Below are positions 15,660 through 24,816 of a DNA stretch of 30,762 nucleotides, piece by piece. Numbering within the stretch: the stretch's first letter is position 1; every line of letters starts with the position of its first letter. The translations under genes and the position numbers were made by a program. The stretch is from JBCCEJ01 sp039030335 (GTDB lineage Bacteria > Pseudomonadota > Gammaproteobacteria > HK1), in the NCBI GenBank assembly GCA_039030335.1, contig JBCCEJ010000070.1:1-30762 (forward strand), written 5' to 3'. Below the pieces are notes generated by a model, which saw only the letters and a program-made list of their open reading frames with translations, was not told the origin of the DNA and made no database searches.

Positions 15660-16453
15660 GCGAACCGACACTTGAGAAGGTACTGGAAGTCGTGCTGCTG
15701 GCCGCAGGTCGGCCGCTGAAGCTCGAAGAACTCATCGAGTTACTGGTCGATTCGCCGCTCAATGCAGACCGCGCGAGCGTTCGCGAAGCGTTGTCGACGG
15801 TCGGTGAGCAGTGGGCCGATCGCGGGATGGAGTTGAGCGAGGTGGCGAGCGGTTACCGGTTGCAGGTAAACGCCGGGTATTCGCCCTGGGTCGCCCGGCT
15901 GCAGGCAGAACGGCCCGCCCGTTATTCGCGGGCGCTGCTTGAAACGCTCGCGCTGATCGCGTACCGCCAGCCGATCACTCGAGGGGAGATCGAGGACGTG
16001 CGCGGCGTGAGCGTGAGCGCGTCGATCGTCCGGACACTGGTGGAGCGAGACTGGATCCGGGTACTGGGTCAACGCGACGTGCCCGGACGCCCCTCGATCT
16101 ACGGCACCACGCGAACCTTCCTGGATGATTTCAACCTGAAGGGATTGGACGATCTGCCGCCGCTCGCGGACGTTCGCGACATCGACAAGTTCCACACGGA
16201 CCTGTTTGCCGAGCAGGTGGACGAGACGCGCCACGAAACTGATGACACCGCCCGCGATGGCGCCACGGCTCCGGAGCCGGACAGCCCCGATACACCGGTC
16301 GCAGCCGGGCGGTCGGATTCGGTTGAGAGCCCGTCCGCGGCGAGCGTTGAAGAGTCGGAGCAACTCGCTCCCGGCAGCACGGATGTATCGTCCACTGGTT
16401 ACGCAGACCGCACGGACATGACCTCAGGCGCGGGAGAGGAACGGCAGCCGTGA
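15656..16453 (+). CDS. scpB: Segregation and condensation protein B
   Basis: The product has 265 residues and two winged-helix domains (about 1-85 and 86-165), with signature ETLALIAYRQPITRGEIE and VSASIVRTLVERDWI followed by GRPSIYGTT. It dimerises and binds the ScpA linker in the chromosome-organising SMC complex. After residue about 190 there is a long acidic, Ser/Thr/Pro-rich tail of some 75 residues with no fold, longer than in compact ScpB proteins. It starts with an ATGA overlap with scpA and its TGA overlaps the rluB GTG, indicating coupled translation. Confidence 0.96.
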   Translation: MSEPTLEKVLEVVLLAAGRPLKLEELIELLVDSPLNADRASVREALSTVGEQWADRGMELSEVASGYRLQVNAGYSPWVARLQAERPARYSRALLETLALIAYRQPITRGEIEDVRGVSVSASIVRTLVERDWIRVLGQRDVPGRPSIYGTTRTFLDDFNLKGLDDLPPLADVRDIDKFHTDLFAEQVDETRHETDDTARDGATAPEPDSPDTPVAAGRSDSVESPSAASVEESEQLAPGSTDVSSTGYADRTDMTSGAGEERQP

Positions 16454-17424
16454 GCGGCCAGCGGCAGGCACGGCCGTCCGGCGAGAAGCTCCACAAGGTC
16501 CTCGCGCGAGCCGGATTCGGTTCCCGGCGTCAGCTCGAAAAGTGGATCTCGGCTGGTCGCGTCTCTGTCAATGGCCAGATCGCCAGGCTTGGAGATAGCG
16601 TTACGCCGAATGACCTCGTGCGCGTGGACGGCCATCCGCTTGGCACGCACGCGCTGCGCCCGTTGCGTACGCGCGTACTGCTGTATCACAAACCTGCTGG
16701 TGAGATCTGTGCCCGGCACGATCCCGAAGGCCGCCGTACCGTCTTCAGCGCGCTGCCCGGCGTGCGCAACGGGCGTTGGGTCATGGTCGGCAGACTCGAT
16801 GTGGGCACCTCTGGTCTGCTGCTGTTTACGAACAATGGCGAACTCGCGAATCGATTGATGCACCCGTCAGGTGGATTCGAACGCGAGTACGCGGTCCGCG
16901 TGCTCGGGCAGCCGGACCGTGCCGCGCTGGCAGCCTTGACGGGCGGCGTCGACCTGGACGGACAGACCGCACGGTTCGAGACGCTGCGGCACGCCGGTGG
17001 CGAGGGCGCCAATCAGTGGTACCACGTGACTTTGCGCGAGGGCCGCTACCGCGAGGTTCGCAGGCTTTGGGAGAGTCAGGGGCTGGTGGTCAGTCGACTG
17101 ACACGCGTCCGGTTTGGCGATCTCCCGTTGCCGCGATCGCTGAAGGCCGGGCGCTGGCAGGAACTGGAAGAGGGCGAAGTCAGCGCGCTGATGCGCGCTG
17201 TCGACCTGGCGAACGAACGTGAAGCCGGTACTCGCGCGCGGGGTGCCCGACCGGTGGAACGCCCCGGCCGCCGGCAGGCGAAAGACTCTGCGCAAGACCC
17301 CGGTCGTCGGGACAAGCCGCGCGCGCAGCCGTCGCCGAGGGCCGCAAACGCGTCCCAGGATGCCCGGGGCCCCAGTGGCGGCGGTGCCCGAAGCCGTCGG
17401 GTTGCCCGCCGCCGAACGACATGA
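16450..17424 (+). CDS. rluB: 23S rRNA pseudouridine synthase, RluB family
   Basis: The product has 324 residues. The N-terminal S4 RNA-binding domain (about 12-60) reads KLHKVLARAGFGSRRQLEKWI. The RsuA/RluB catalytic domain carries GRLDVGTSGLLLFTNNGELANRLMHP, whose Asp is the pseudouridylation catalyst, and later EGRYREVRRLWE. In E. coli, RluB modifies U2605 of 23S rRNA; the scpB neighbour supports RluB over RsuA. Residues about 256-324 form an Arg/Pro/Ala-rich basic tail likely to contact RNA. The GTG at 16450 overlaps the scpB stop, and the final TGA overlaps the next ATG. Confidence 0.93.
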   Translation: MSGQRQARPSGEKLHKVLARAGFGSRRQLEKWISAGRVSVNGQIARLGDSVTPNDLVRVDGHPLGTHALRPLRTRVLLYHKPAGEICARHDPEGRRTVFSALPGVRNGRWVMVGRLDVGTSGLLLFTNNGELANRLMHPSGGFEREYAVRVLGQPDRAALAALTGGVDLDGQTARFETLRHAGGEGANQWYHVTLREGRYREVRRLWESQGLVVSRLTRVRFGDLPLPRSLKAGRWQELEEGEVSALMRAVDLANEREAGTRARGARPVERPGRRQAKDSAQDPGRRDKPRAQPSPRAANASQDARGPSGGGARSRRVARRRTT

Positions 17425-18062
17425 TCCGGCAACTGTTCGATGCCCTGATGCGGGCGTATGGACCGCAGCGCTGGTGGCCTGGCGACACTGGCTTCGAGGT
17501 GGCTCTTGGCGCAGTGCTGGTGCAGAACGCGGCGTGGCGCAACGCCGAGAAAGCGCTGGCCGAGCTGCGCGGTGCCGGCGCTCTCTCGGCGCCTGTCCTG
17601 CTGAGTCTGCCCGAGACTGCGCTGCACGCTCTGCTGCGCTCCAGTGGCACCTTCCGGGTCAAGTCTGAACGCGCGCGAGCGTTAGCTGCGTGGTGGGTCG
17701 AGCGGGCCGCTTTCGCCCCTGCGGTGGAGACCGTAGAGCTGCGCTCTGAGCTGCTGAGTATCAAGGGTATTGGGCCCGAGACTGCGGACTGCATCGTACT
17801 GTACGTGTTTGGCCGCCCGGTGTTTGTCGTCGACGCTTACGCAAGACGGCTGCTGGGTCGGGCTGGGGTCGGATGGGCAGATGCCGGTTACGAGAAGCTG
17901 CGAGCACGTCTGGAAGAGGAGCTGCCCGAGGATCCGCACTGGCTCGGTGAGGCGCACGCAGTGTGTATCGCTCACGGACAGGCCACCTGTCGGAGAAATC
18001 CGCGCTGCTCTGAGTGCGAGGTCAGACGCTGGTGCGTAACGGGGCGGGTACATGACCAGTAG
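17421..18062 (+). CDS. Endonuclease III-like HhH-GPD DNA glycosylase with Fe-S cluster
   Basis: The product has 213 residues. The helix-hairpin-helix is LLSIKGIGPETADCIVLYV and the GPD-loop aspartate is in VFVVDAYARR. The C-terminal cysteines CRRNPRCSECEVRRWC (C-x5-C-x2-C-x5-C) would bind a 4Fe-4S cluster. The position of the E. coli Nth catalytic lysine (GRKTAN) holds Glu here (GPETAD), so beta-lyase activity is not expected. This is the 'endonuclease III domain-containing' branch that includes 3-methyladenine glycosylase MagIII; the actual base excised is unknown. It shares ATGA with rluB and overlaps the following giant gene by 11 bp. Confidence 0.9.
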   Translation: MIRQLFDALMRAYGPQRWWPGDTGFEVALGAVLVQNAAWRNAEKALAELRGAGALSAPVLLSLPETALHALLRSSGTFRVKSERARALAAWWVERAAFAPAVETVELRSELLSIKGIGPETADCIVLYVFGRPVFVVDAYARRLLGRAGVGWADAGYEKLRARLEEELPEDPHWLGEAHAVCIAHGQATCRRNPRCSECEVRRWCVTGRVHDQ

Positions 18063-21000
18063 TGGATGGCGTACCGCTCACGGCGCCGTGGTCGTCGGCA
18101 ACGCTGCGGCCATACGCGGCCATACCGCATCGATTGATGCGCGCGTGAAAGAGGCGATCGCGGCGTTCAAGGCGAGCGATCTGAACGTCGCTGAACGAGT
18201 GCTGCGAAATCTGCTCGAACGGGTCCCGGGGCACCCCGATGCCAACTACATCTTCGCCCTCGTGGCCGAGCGCACGGGCCGGTACGAAGTCGCCGAGCAC
18301 CACCTCCTGCGCTGCACTGCGGGCGCGGATGTGGTGCCCGACCACTGGTACGCGCTGGCCGTGTTGCTGGCAGAGCGCAACCGACACGCCGAGGCACTTG
18401 TCCCCGTTCGCGAGGCGCTGGCGCTGGTGCCGGACGAACCGCGGTACCTGCAGCGCGCTGGACTGAGTGAGCTGGCGCTCGGCAAGGCCGAGCAGGCCGT
18501 CACGTCGCTGCGGTGCGCGCTCGAGAGTGAGCCGGGCAATACGCTGACCCGCAACGCACTTGGAAACGCGTTGCGCGAGCGCAACGCCAATTGGGCAGCG
18601 CTGTCTCAGTACGCGATCGCAGTCGGCCACAACGCCTTTGAGACGATGACCTACAGCAACGCCGGAGTTTGTGCATTGGAACTCGGCCTGCTGTCGGACA
18701 GTCTGGCCCTGACACGACAGGCCCTGGCTCTGGATCCGTTTCGCCCCGATCTGCAATCCAATTTCCTGCTGGCGCAACACTACGGCGACGTGCCGGCGCC
18801 CGACGACGCGCGGCTCGGTGCGCTGCACCGGCGTTACGACTCCCACGCGCTTGCGGCGCCTCGAACCGAAGCACCAGCTCTGCGCAAAGCAGCGCAGCGG
18901 CTTCGGGTCGGATTGTTGTCGCCTGACTTCCGTCAGCATCCAGTCGCCAGTTTCCTCATGCCGTTGCTGCAGAACGCGCACGATGCCGGTATGCACGTCA
19001 TCTGTTACTACGATGCACACGAGTGTGACGAGCGCACCGAAGCCCTGCGGGCAACGGCGGCCAAATGGCGCCACACGGCCGGTGCAAGCAACAGCGAGGT
19101 CAGAGAGCGCATGCTCGCCGATGATCTCGACGTACTGGTGGATCTGAGCGGGCATACGGCGGCCAACCGGCTGCCGCTCTTCGCTCTACGGGCGGCGCCA
19201 CTACAGGTCAGCTGGCTCGGCTATCCGTTTTCGACCGGACTCGCGGGCATGGACGCGCGCCTGACTGACGCGATCAGCGATCCGGAGCCTCGTGGCGGTG
19301 AACTCTGCAGTGGTTATTCCGAGACACGGCTACGTATGCCGGGCCCGTTTTTGTGTTTTGAGCCCCCGATGCGTCCGGCGAGTTTGTCGGAGCCGGGCGT
19401 GCTCGATGCCGAGACCTCGAATCGAGCCGCGCCCGATACGCGAGCCCCTTCCGATGGCGAACGCCGCGGTTCCGTCGGAACGCGGTTTATCTCGTTGAAT
19501 AATCTTTCGAAGCTTTCTGATGCGACGCTAAGGTGCTGGTCGCGCATCCTCGCAGCAGTCCCCGGTGCCGTGCTCGTGCTCAAATCCCAGACCTTTGCCG
19601 AGCCGCGCGCCCGTGCCACTTTCCGCGCGAGAATGGCGAATTTCTCCATCGCGTCCGAGCAGCTCGAACTCCACGCGCGGACGGTATCGCACGAAGAACA
19701 TCTGCGCTTCTACGAGCGGGCGGATGTCGCGCTCGACACGTTTCCATACAACGGTACGACAACGACCTGCGAAGCGCTGTGGATGGAAACGCCGGTTGTG
19801 ACGCTGGTAGGACACACGCATGCTGGACGCGTTGGCGCGTCGTTGTTGCACGCGCTCGAACTGGACGCTGAGCTCGCGACGCGGGACGAAGCGCAATACG
19901 TCGAGCGGGCTGTCGCGCTAGCCCTCGACCACGGACGACGAGCGCGTCTGTCGGGCGAGCTACGTGCTCGCATGAACCACTCGGGGCTGTTGGACGGGGC
20001 GTCGTTCGCGCGACGTTTCGCACAGACGCTGTGCCGCCATCACGAGCAGGTCCGCGCACGACATCGGGCGAACCTGGAGACGCTTTACGTCGGAGCGATG
20101 CCTTTCGCCATGGGCTCGTGGTTGTTGGCCTGTCTACAGGCGTTGGCTACGTATGCAAGGGCCTCCGGCCTGTTCCCGCGGCTCGACGTGAAATGGGTTG
20201 CACAGCCAGACGATACCGCCGTGCGGTCGGCGCTGACAGAAGGGCGTGCGCGCGCCGTGTTCGGCGACCTTACGATCGGCAAGGCGTTGGCTGGTTATGC
20301 CGCCGCGCAGGGCCGTACCAGCGCGGATGACTGGTTCCCGTACGGTGAGCATTGCGCTGACGATCGGGCGTGCTGGATGGCGCTGCCCGGCGTCAAACTG
20401 GTGCAAGCGCACGACATCGTTGCGTCACCTGACACAGTGGTCACAGGGCTGGCCCAATGGCTTGGGCTCGAACTCGACGGAGCGCGGGTGCAAACCGTGA
20501 TTGCGCAGGCGCAGCAGGCGCTTGAACCCGCTGAGGTTGCCGCGCTGGCGTTATCGGTGCCGCCACCCATGGCCGCCTTCGCCGATCTGATCGAGCGTCG
20601 CAAAGCGCCGCTAGCCGCCTTCGCGAGGGCGGTATCCGCCGTGCCGTGCCGTCTGCCGGACGACGCCTGGGCGCAATTGCCACCCGACATTACCAACACT
20701 TTTACGGCCCGGCTGCTGGCACATGGGGACTGGCAGGCCGCAGACTTGCCGGTACTGCGCGGGTTGCTTGGCGATGGCGATTACTTTGTGGATCTCGGCG
20801 CGGGTCATGGTACCTACGCGCTGGCGGCGGCGCGCGCGGTGGGGCCGCTCGGCGCGGTGGTCGCGGTGGAGCCGGATCTGATGGCGGCCGCGCGGCTCAC
20901 GCGCGCGGCTACGATACCGGGCAACGGGCCGCTCACGGTGCTCCACGCGGCCGTAAGCGCGGATGTGGAGCACGGCACAGACGCCGTCTCAGACATCGGT

Positions 21001-22290
21001 ACACCACCAGTAGAGCCACTGGACTGGGCGCGGCTGCGAGCCGAGAGCGGGGCCACGACACTGGCGGGCATTCGGGTTGCGGACCGTGCGGCGCGTGATT
21101 ATCTGCTGTCTGCGCTGCGTACCGGATCGCTGGCGGTGCCCGGGTTCGTGTTGCTTTCGGCGACTGCCGCGCACGGACTGAGCGAGGCACTGCTAACGGA
21201 ATTTTCCGAGCTCGGTCTGAGTGCCCACGTGAGTGTTCCCATCGCAAATGCGCTGCGCCCGTGGTTGCCGCCCGCGACCGGCGCAGCCGGACGCAGCGAA
21301 CCAGTGATGGCGTCCGGGCTGTTTTTCGTCCGCCAGGAGGCCCCATCGGCCATCGCGAGTCAGCGTATCTTGATATCCGGCGACGACGCTTCGTGTGAGC
21401 AGCCTGTCGAACCGGCAGCGGTCGCGACACATACCCCCGCGGAGGTTTGCGCAGTGCTGGCCGCGCAGCCCGATGACACGTACGTGAATCGAGGGTTTGC
21501 AGATGCCTGGCAAGCCTCGCTGGCGGATTCGTCGGGCGCCGCACCGGAACGGGCCGCGCTGGTCGCGGCGTTACAGCACGTGGTGGCAGCACGCCAGCCG
21601 ACGCTTGCCCCGACGCAAAGATACGAAGCGGCGCTCGTGGCCCGCCGCCTGCTGGTTCGCCTCGTGGAGGGCCATCCGCTGCAGAACTTCAGCCTGGCTG
21701 CGGTCGATATCTGGCTGGGACTTCCAGACGGCGCGATCCGGCATCTCCGACGCCTTCTGGGCCCGGGCGTCGACCTGCCAGACCCACGCGATGAGCCGTT
21801 CGTGCTGCCACCAGGGCTTGCGCCGATCCAACGCGGCGCGCAGTTGCAGCAGCTTCGCACCTCGCTAACGGACGGCGCGGTCGCGATGCTCGCGAATCTG
21901 CTGGTCGCGCGTCACGGGCTGGCGAGTCCGGATCTCGACGCGCTCCTGAAACGCACCGACGAGCGCGTCAATGACTATCTGCAACGGTGCGATAACCGTC
22001 CGCACCGTACGGACCGGACCATCGAGATCGGCGATCAGCCGGAGAAGCCTGCGCTCGCGAAGACGGACGCGCAGCTGGCCCAACGTGGCGGGGCGGCATT
22101 GCTGAAGCCCGCCAGTGAGGCCGAGGTCGTCCTACTGCGCCTCGCCTGGCTCCGGGGCGCGGCGGCCACGGGCAGAACCGACCCGCGAGCCTGGCCGCGC
22201 GCTGCCCTGGCTCTGTTTCCGTGGTTGCCGGGCTGGCCGACCACTGGTCTGTTAACGGGCCTGGAACCCGACGCTTCGACCTCGGGCTGA
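18052..22290 (+). CDS. Giant TPR/OGT-like glycosyltransferase with FkbM-type methyltransferase domain
   Basis: The product has 1412 residues. TPR-like helices occupy about 30-260. A SPINDLY/GT41 O-GlcNAc-transferase-like catalytic part covers about 280-665, with SPDFRQHPVA (His296), DLSGHTAANRL, ISLNNLSKLS, Lys511, and LDTFPYNGTTTTCEALWMETP (Asp562), all key positions of the family. Residues about 676-860 resemble the edges of a sulfotransferase: YVGAMPFAMGSWLLACL sits where the PAPS loop would be, and VQAHDIVASPDTVV then AQWLGLEL look like its C-terminal helix region. The strict RSGT-type loop is lost. Residues about 890-1110 are an FkbM-like methyltransferase with SAM motif VDLGAGHGTYALA. 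The last 300 residues are unassigned. It may glycosylate a protein such as flagellin; no flagellar gene is present, so the target is unknown. The ATG overlaps the preceding gene by 11 bp. Confidence 0.87.
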   Translation: MTSSGWRTAHGAVVVGNAAAIRGHTASIDARVKEAIAAFKASDLNVAERVLRNLLERVPGHPDANYIFALVAERTGRYEVAEHHLLRCTAGADVVPDHWYALAVLLAERNRHAEALVPVREALALVPDEPRYLQRAGLSELALGKAEQAVTSLRCALESEPGNTLTRNALGNALRERNANWAALSQYAIAVGHNAFETMTYSNAGVCALELGLLSDSLALTRQALALDPFRPDLQSNFLLAQHYGDVPAPDDARLGALHRRYDSHALAAPRTEAPALRKAAQRLRVGLLSPDFRQHPVASFLMPLLQNAHDAGMHVICYYDAHECDERTEALRATAAKWRHTAGASNSEVRERMLADDLDVLVDLSGHTAANRLPLFALRAAPLQVSWLGYPFSTGLAGMDARLTDAISDPEPRGGELCSGYSETRLRMPGPFLCFEPPMRPASLSEPGVLDAETSNRAAPDTRAPSDGERRGSVGTRFISLNNLSKLSDATLRCWSRILAAVPGAVLVLKSQTFAEPRARATFRARMANFSIASEQLELHARTVSHEEHLRFYERADVALDTFPYNGTTTTCEALWMETPVVTLVGHTHAGRVGASLLHALELDAELATRDEAQYVERAVALALDHGRRARLSGELRARMNHSGLLDGASFARRFAQTLCRHHEQVRARHRANLETLYVGAMPFAMGSWLLACLQALATYARASGLFPRLDVKWVAQPDDTAVRSALTEGRARAVFGDLTIGKALAGYAAAQGRTSADDWFPYGEHCADDRACWMALPGVKLVQAHDIVASPDTVVTGLAQWLGLELDGARVQTVIAQAQQALEPAEVAALALSVPPPMAAFADLIERRKAPLAAFARAVSAVPCRLPDDAWAQLPPDITNTFTARLLAHGDWQAADLPVLRGLLGDGDYFVDLGAGHGTYALAAARAVGPLGAVVAVEPDLMAAARLTRAATIPGNGPLTVLHAAVSADVEHGTDAVSDIGTPPVEPLDWARLRAESGATTLAGIRVADRAARDYLLSALRTGSLAVPGFVLLSATAAHGLSEALLTEFSELGLSAHVSVPIANALRPWLPPATGAAGRSEPVMASGLFFVRQEAPSAIASQRILISGDDASCEQPVEPAAVATHTPAEVCAVLAAQPDDTYVNRGFADAWQASLADSSGAAPERAALVAALQHVVAARQPTLAPTQRYEAALVARRLLVRLVEGHPLQNFSLAAVDIWLGLPDGAIRHLRRLLGPGVDLPDPRDEPFVLPPGLAPIQRGAQLQQLRTSLTDGAVAMLANLLVARHGLASPDLDALLKRTDERVNDYLQRCDNRPHRTDRTIEIGDQPEKPALAKTDAQLAQRGGAALLKPASEAEVVLLRLAWLRGAAATGRTDPRAWPRAALALFPWLPGWPTTGLLTGLEPDASTSG

Positions 22291-22342
22291 TCCCACGTCA
22301 CAACCAACGGGTCAATCGCAGGGCGCGTGGTCGCAGGTCCGG

Positions 22343-23335
22343 CTAGTGGGCAGCCGTTACGCTGACCCGGCTTACGCCGATTTCGCCATTGTGCGCCAGC
22401 GCGACGCGTGCCAGCCGTGGTCCGCTGCTACGGTCCGTTACGTCAAATAATGCCCTGCCATTCAGACGCACCTGTAAACGCCCGCTGCGGTTACGGCTCC
22501 ACCCGATGCGTTGTCTGGCGTTGGCCCCCCCCGTCACCGCCGCGTCGACGCGCTGGATGATCGCTGAACCGCGCGAGGTGACGCGCGCGAGTTCGACGGC
22601 GCCATCAGTGCCTGCACTTAGTGTCAGCCGGTAGCCTTGATCGACGCCGTGGGTCTCGAGGGCCAGCACCGAGAAGTCCGTGCCATCGCGCAGGCCGGAG
22701 AGATCGACTTCGATCAGAAAAACCGAACTCGCGTTGACCGAGGTTTCGATTCGAGCAGTCGCGACAGTTTGCCGGGGGGTGGAAGCACCACCGCCCTGGT
22801 TCTGTAGGCCTTGCTGGAGCAACGAGCCGATGAGCTGCGCGGCGAGCTGCGCAGCCTGATCTTTGGAGTTGCCTCCGGCCTGGTTGCTGGCCGCGCGTGC
22901 GCGGCTGTACAAGCCGTAACGTCGGTCGACCTGGAACTGCCCGGCGATGACGTTCCAGGTCGGTGAACGCGTGTAGTCGCCATCGCGGAATTCATCGGTT
23001 ACGACGGCCCTTGTCCACGGGCGGTCGTGCTGGTCGATGAAACTACGGAGTTCCTGTATCAGTGCGCGGTCGGCGCTGCGGTTTCGTTCGGCGCGGTCGA
23101 CGATCGCACTCAGGTCGCGGATGAGAGCAGGTGGCACTATGGCCTGGCTATCGCCGCGTTTGAGTGCAAACGATTTAGCGGCGGCTGGGTCGATGGAAAG
23201 TGCGGTCGCCGAAATAAGGCACGCGCACAGCCAGGCAAAAACAGGCAGCCGGCCGCGGGGTCGCAAAAAGCGCGCGGTCCGGGCTTCGCAAGCGCTGGAA
23301 TCGTTCATCATCAGATCGCTCGAAGAGTCGTGCAT
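22343..23335 (-). CDS. Secreted protein of unknown function in the kinase cluster
   Basis: The product has 330 residues; I do not recognise an established family. A basic start is followed by a hydrophobic stretch (about 31-48) and AAAKS, which looks like a signal peptide; a shorter start at Met10 is possible. After a helical segment (about 65-105), VTDEFRDGDYTRSPTWNV and FQVDRRYGLYS resemble the first strands of a concanavalin-like beta-sandwich. A Gln/Gly-rich linker (about 155-190) splits it from a second beta-rich half ending RVALAHNGEIGVSRVSV. The pattern suits a ligand- or glycan-binding exported protein, an inference from strand patterns. It begins 5 bp after the SPOR gene stop, so the two are almost certainly co-transcribed and last in the cluster. 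Confidence 0.8.
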   Translation of the reverse strand: MHDSSSDLMMNDSSACEARTARFLRPRGRLPVFAWLCACLISATALSIDPAAAKSFALKRGDSQAIVPPALIRDLSAIVDRAERNRSADRALIQELRSFIDQHDRPWTRAVVTDEFRDGDYTRSPTWNVIAGQFQVDRRYGLYSRARAASNQAGGNSKDQAAQLAAQLIGSLLQQGLQNQGGGASTPRQTVATARIETSVNASSVFLIEVDLSGLRDGTDFSVLALETHGVDQGYRLTLSAGTDGAVELARVTSRGSAIIQRVDAAVTGGANARQRIGWSRNRSGRLQVRLNGRALFDVTDRSSGPRLARVALAHNGEIGVSRVSVTAAH

Positions 23336-23340
23336 TCGAT

Positions 23341-24795
23341 TTACCGCGTGACCGCCGCGCCGTCAGGATCGCGGGCGAGCTTCACGACCGGGGGGCCGTC
23401 GGTTTCTTGAAGAAGCGCGGGTGGCAAGGCCTCAGCCGCGGCGAGTGCAGCCTGCACCGATTGGAACCGGCCCATTAGCACACGATGCCGACTTTCGTTC
23501 GTGCCTGAATGGTGCACGCGCAGATCAAGCTGCGGAAAACGGCCGAGAAGCCGGTCCGCGTTGTCGCGCGAGCCAAAGGCGAATAGCTGCAAGGTGTACG
23601 GATCGGAAGTGTCAGGCAGGCTGATGCCGCGCTCTCCTTCAGCGCGCAGTGCGTCCAGTGATTTCACGAGCGCGAAACTCTGCCCTTCCCGAAGTCCGGC
23701 TGGTAGTTGTGCGAAGGCGCTTTTGGCCGCGTCTACGCTCGCGAAAGCACCGTGCATCACGCGATACGTCGGCGTCGCTCTGCTCGCGGCAGTTTGTACG
23801 ATACGCAACTCCACGGATGGATATCTGGTTACCAGTTCCCGCACCTTATCTAGCTGAGTTACGGCATGTAGCTGCAGGGCATGACGATCTACCGGGGCCT
23901 TGGCCAGCCAGTCAGCGCCGCTTTCAGTCGCATCGCCAGGTTCGGCTTTTGACGTGCTTTGCGCGGTTTCTTCCGGGACGCTATGGGCAGCGTCAACCGC
24001 GGCTTCCGATGTGCCTGGAATCCCGCTGTCCGTAACAGCTTCATCAGGTTCAACACTGACCGATGCTTCACTGCTCTCGGGCTCTGCGGACCGTGTATCT
24101 ACCAGACGGTCGGATTCCGCCGCCTCGCCTGTTTCCACCGGAGCAGTCGACGGCTCTTCGGAGGCACCGAAATCGGGGAATTTGGTCTTGATACCGAGAT
24201 CGCGCGCGAAACGAACCAACCTGAGCCCGTCTTCGCGGTCCGCCCCGCCTCCATTCAGGCCAGCGAGCGCGTGGTGTGCGTTGACCTGCTGGCGTAACGC
24301 CGCGGTCATCGAGCGAAACCACGGTGCCGAGCGGGCGTCATCCCGCTCGCTGTCGCTCAGCTCACGCCACTTGCCGAGAAACCGCTCGGTACTCGCCTGA
24401 TTCCAGTTATTGTCGGCTACGAATGCCGTCACCAGCGATTCAGCCGGCGCAATAACCGGGGCTGGTGCCGGGGCTGGCGCAGCTATCGGGGCAGGTGGTG
24501 GTGGCGCCGGCACCAGCAGCGACCACCCGGCCCACGCCAACACCGCCAGAACCGCTATGCCGACGGCGATGAATGCTGGCGATATGCCCGCGCTGTCTTC
24601 GGTCTTGCGCGCGACCGTCTGTTCTTGCTCGTCCGGCGGCGGGCGCCGCGGCGGAGGGTCTGGTTCGCGTTTGATCGCAAGCCTGCCCTCCGCGATGGCA
24701 TCGATCAGTTCGCCCCGTTCGCGCACATAGTCGTCAGACTGCAGCTCGCCGTGCGCATGGTCGAGCGCCAGGCGCCTTAGTTGTGACTTCTGCAT
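23341..24795 (-). CDS. Bitopic membrane protein with two periplasmic SPOR domains
   Basis: The product has 484 residues. A cytoplasmic N-terminus (1 to about 70) contains QLRRLALDHAHGEL and YVRERGELIDAIAEG. One membrane span (about 73-94) follows, then a Pro/Ala-rich linker, a helical domain (about 115-205), an acidic disordered spacer, and two tandem SPOR-type modules at about 303-378 and 398-476 (YTLQLFAFGSRDNADRLLGRF then HRVLMGRF in the second). SPOR domains bind glycan strands stripped of stem peptides, usually at septa. The ATG at 24795 is preferred over a GTG two codons earlier; neither has a strong Shine-Dalgarno. It starts 21 bp after the giant kinase stop. I infer that it couples the kinase to peptidoglycan state. 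Confidence 0.87.
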   Translation of the reverse strand: MQKSQLRRLALDHAHGELQSDDYVRERGELIDAIAEGRLAIKREPDPPPRRPPPDEQEQTVARKTEDSAGISPAFIAVGIAVLAVLAWAGWSLLVPAPPPPAPIAAPAPAPAPVIAPAESLVTAFVADNNWNQASTERFLGKWRELSDSERDDARSAPWFRSMTAALRQQVNAHHALAGLNGGGADREDGLRLVRFARDLGIKTKFPDFGASEEPSTAPVETGEAAESDRLVDTRSAEPESSEASVSVEPDEAVTDSGIPGTSEAAVDAAHSVPEETAQSTSKAEPGDATESGADWLAKAPVDRHALQLHAVTQLDKVRELVTRYPSVELRIVQTAASRATPTYRVMHGAFASVDAAKSAFAQLPAGLREGQSFALVKSLDALRAEGERGISLPDTSDPYTLQLFAFGSRDNADRLLGRFPQLDLRVHHSGTNESRHRVLMGRFQSVQAALAAAEALPPALLQETDGPPVVKLARDPDGAAVTR

Positions 24796-24816
24796 CGACA
24801 CGCTGCCCGTTGCGCG

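Noticed and set aside
18022..19155. Long minus-strand frame (377 aa) opposite the OGT-like gene
   Set aside because: It lies entirely over the TPR/OGT coding region, with no recognisable motifs and no ribosome site; treated as a shadow.
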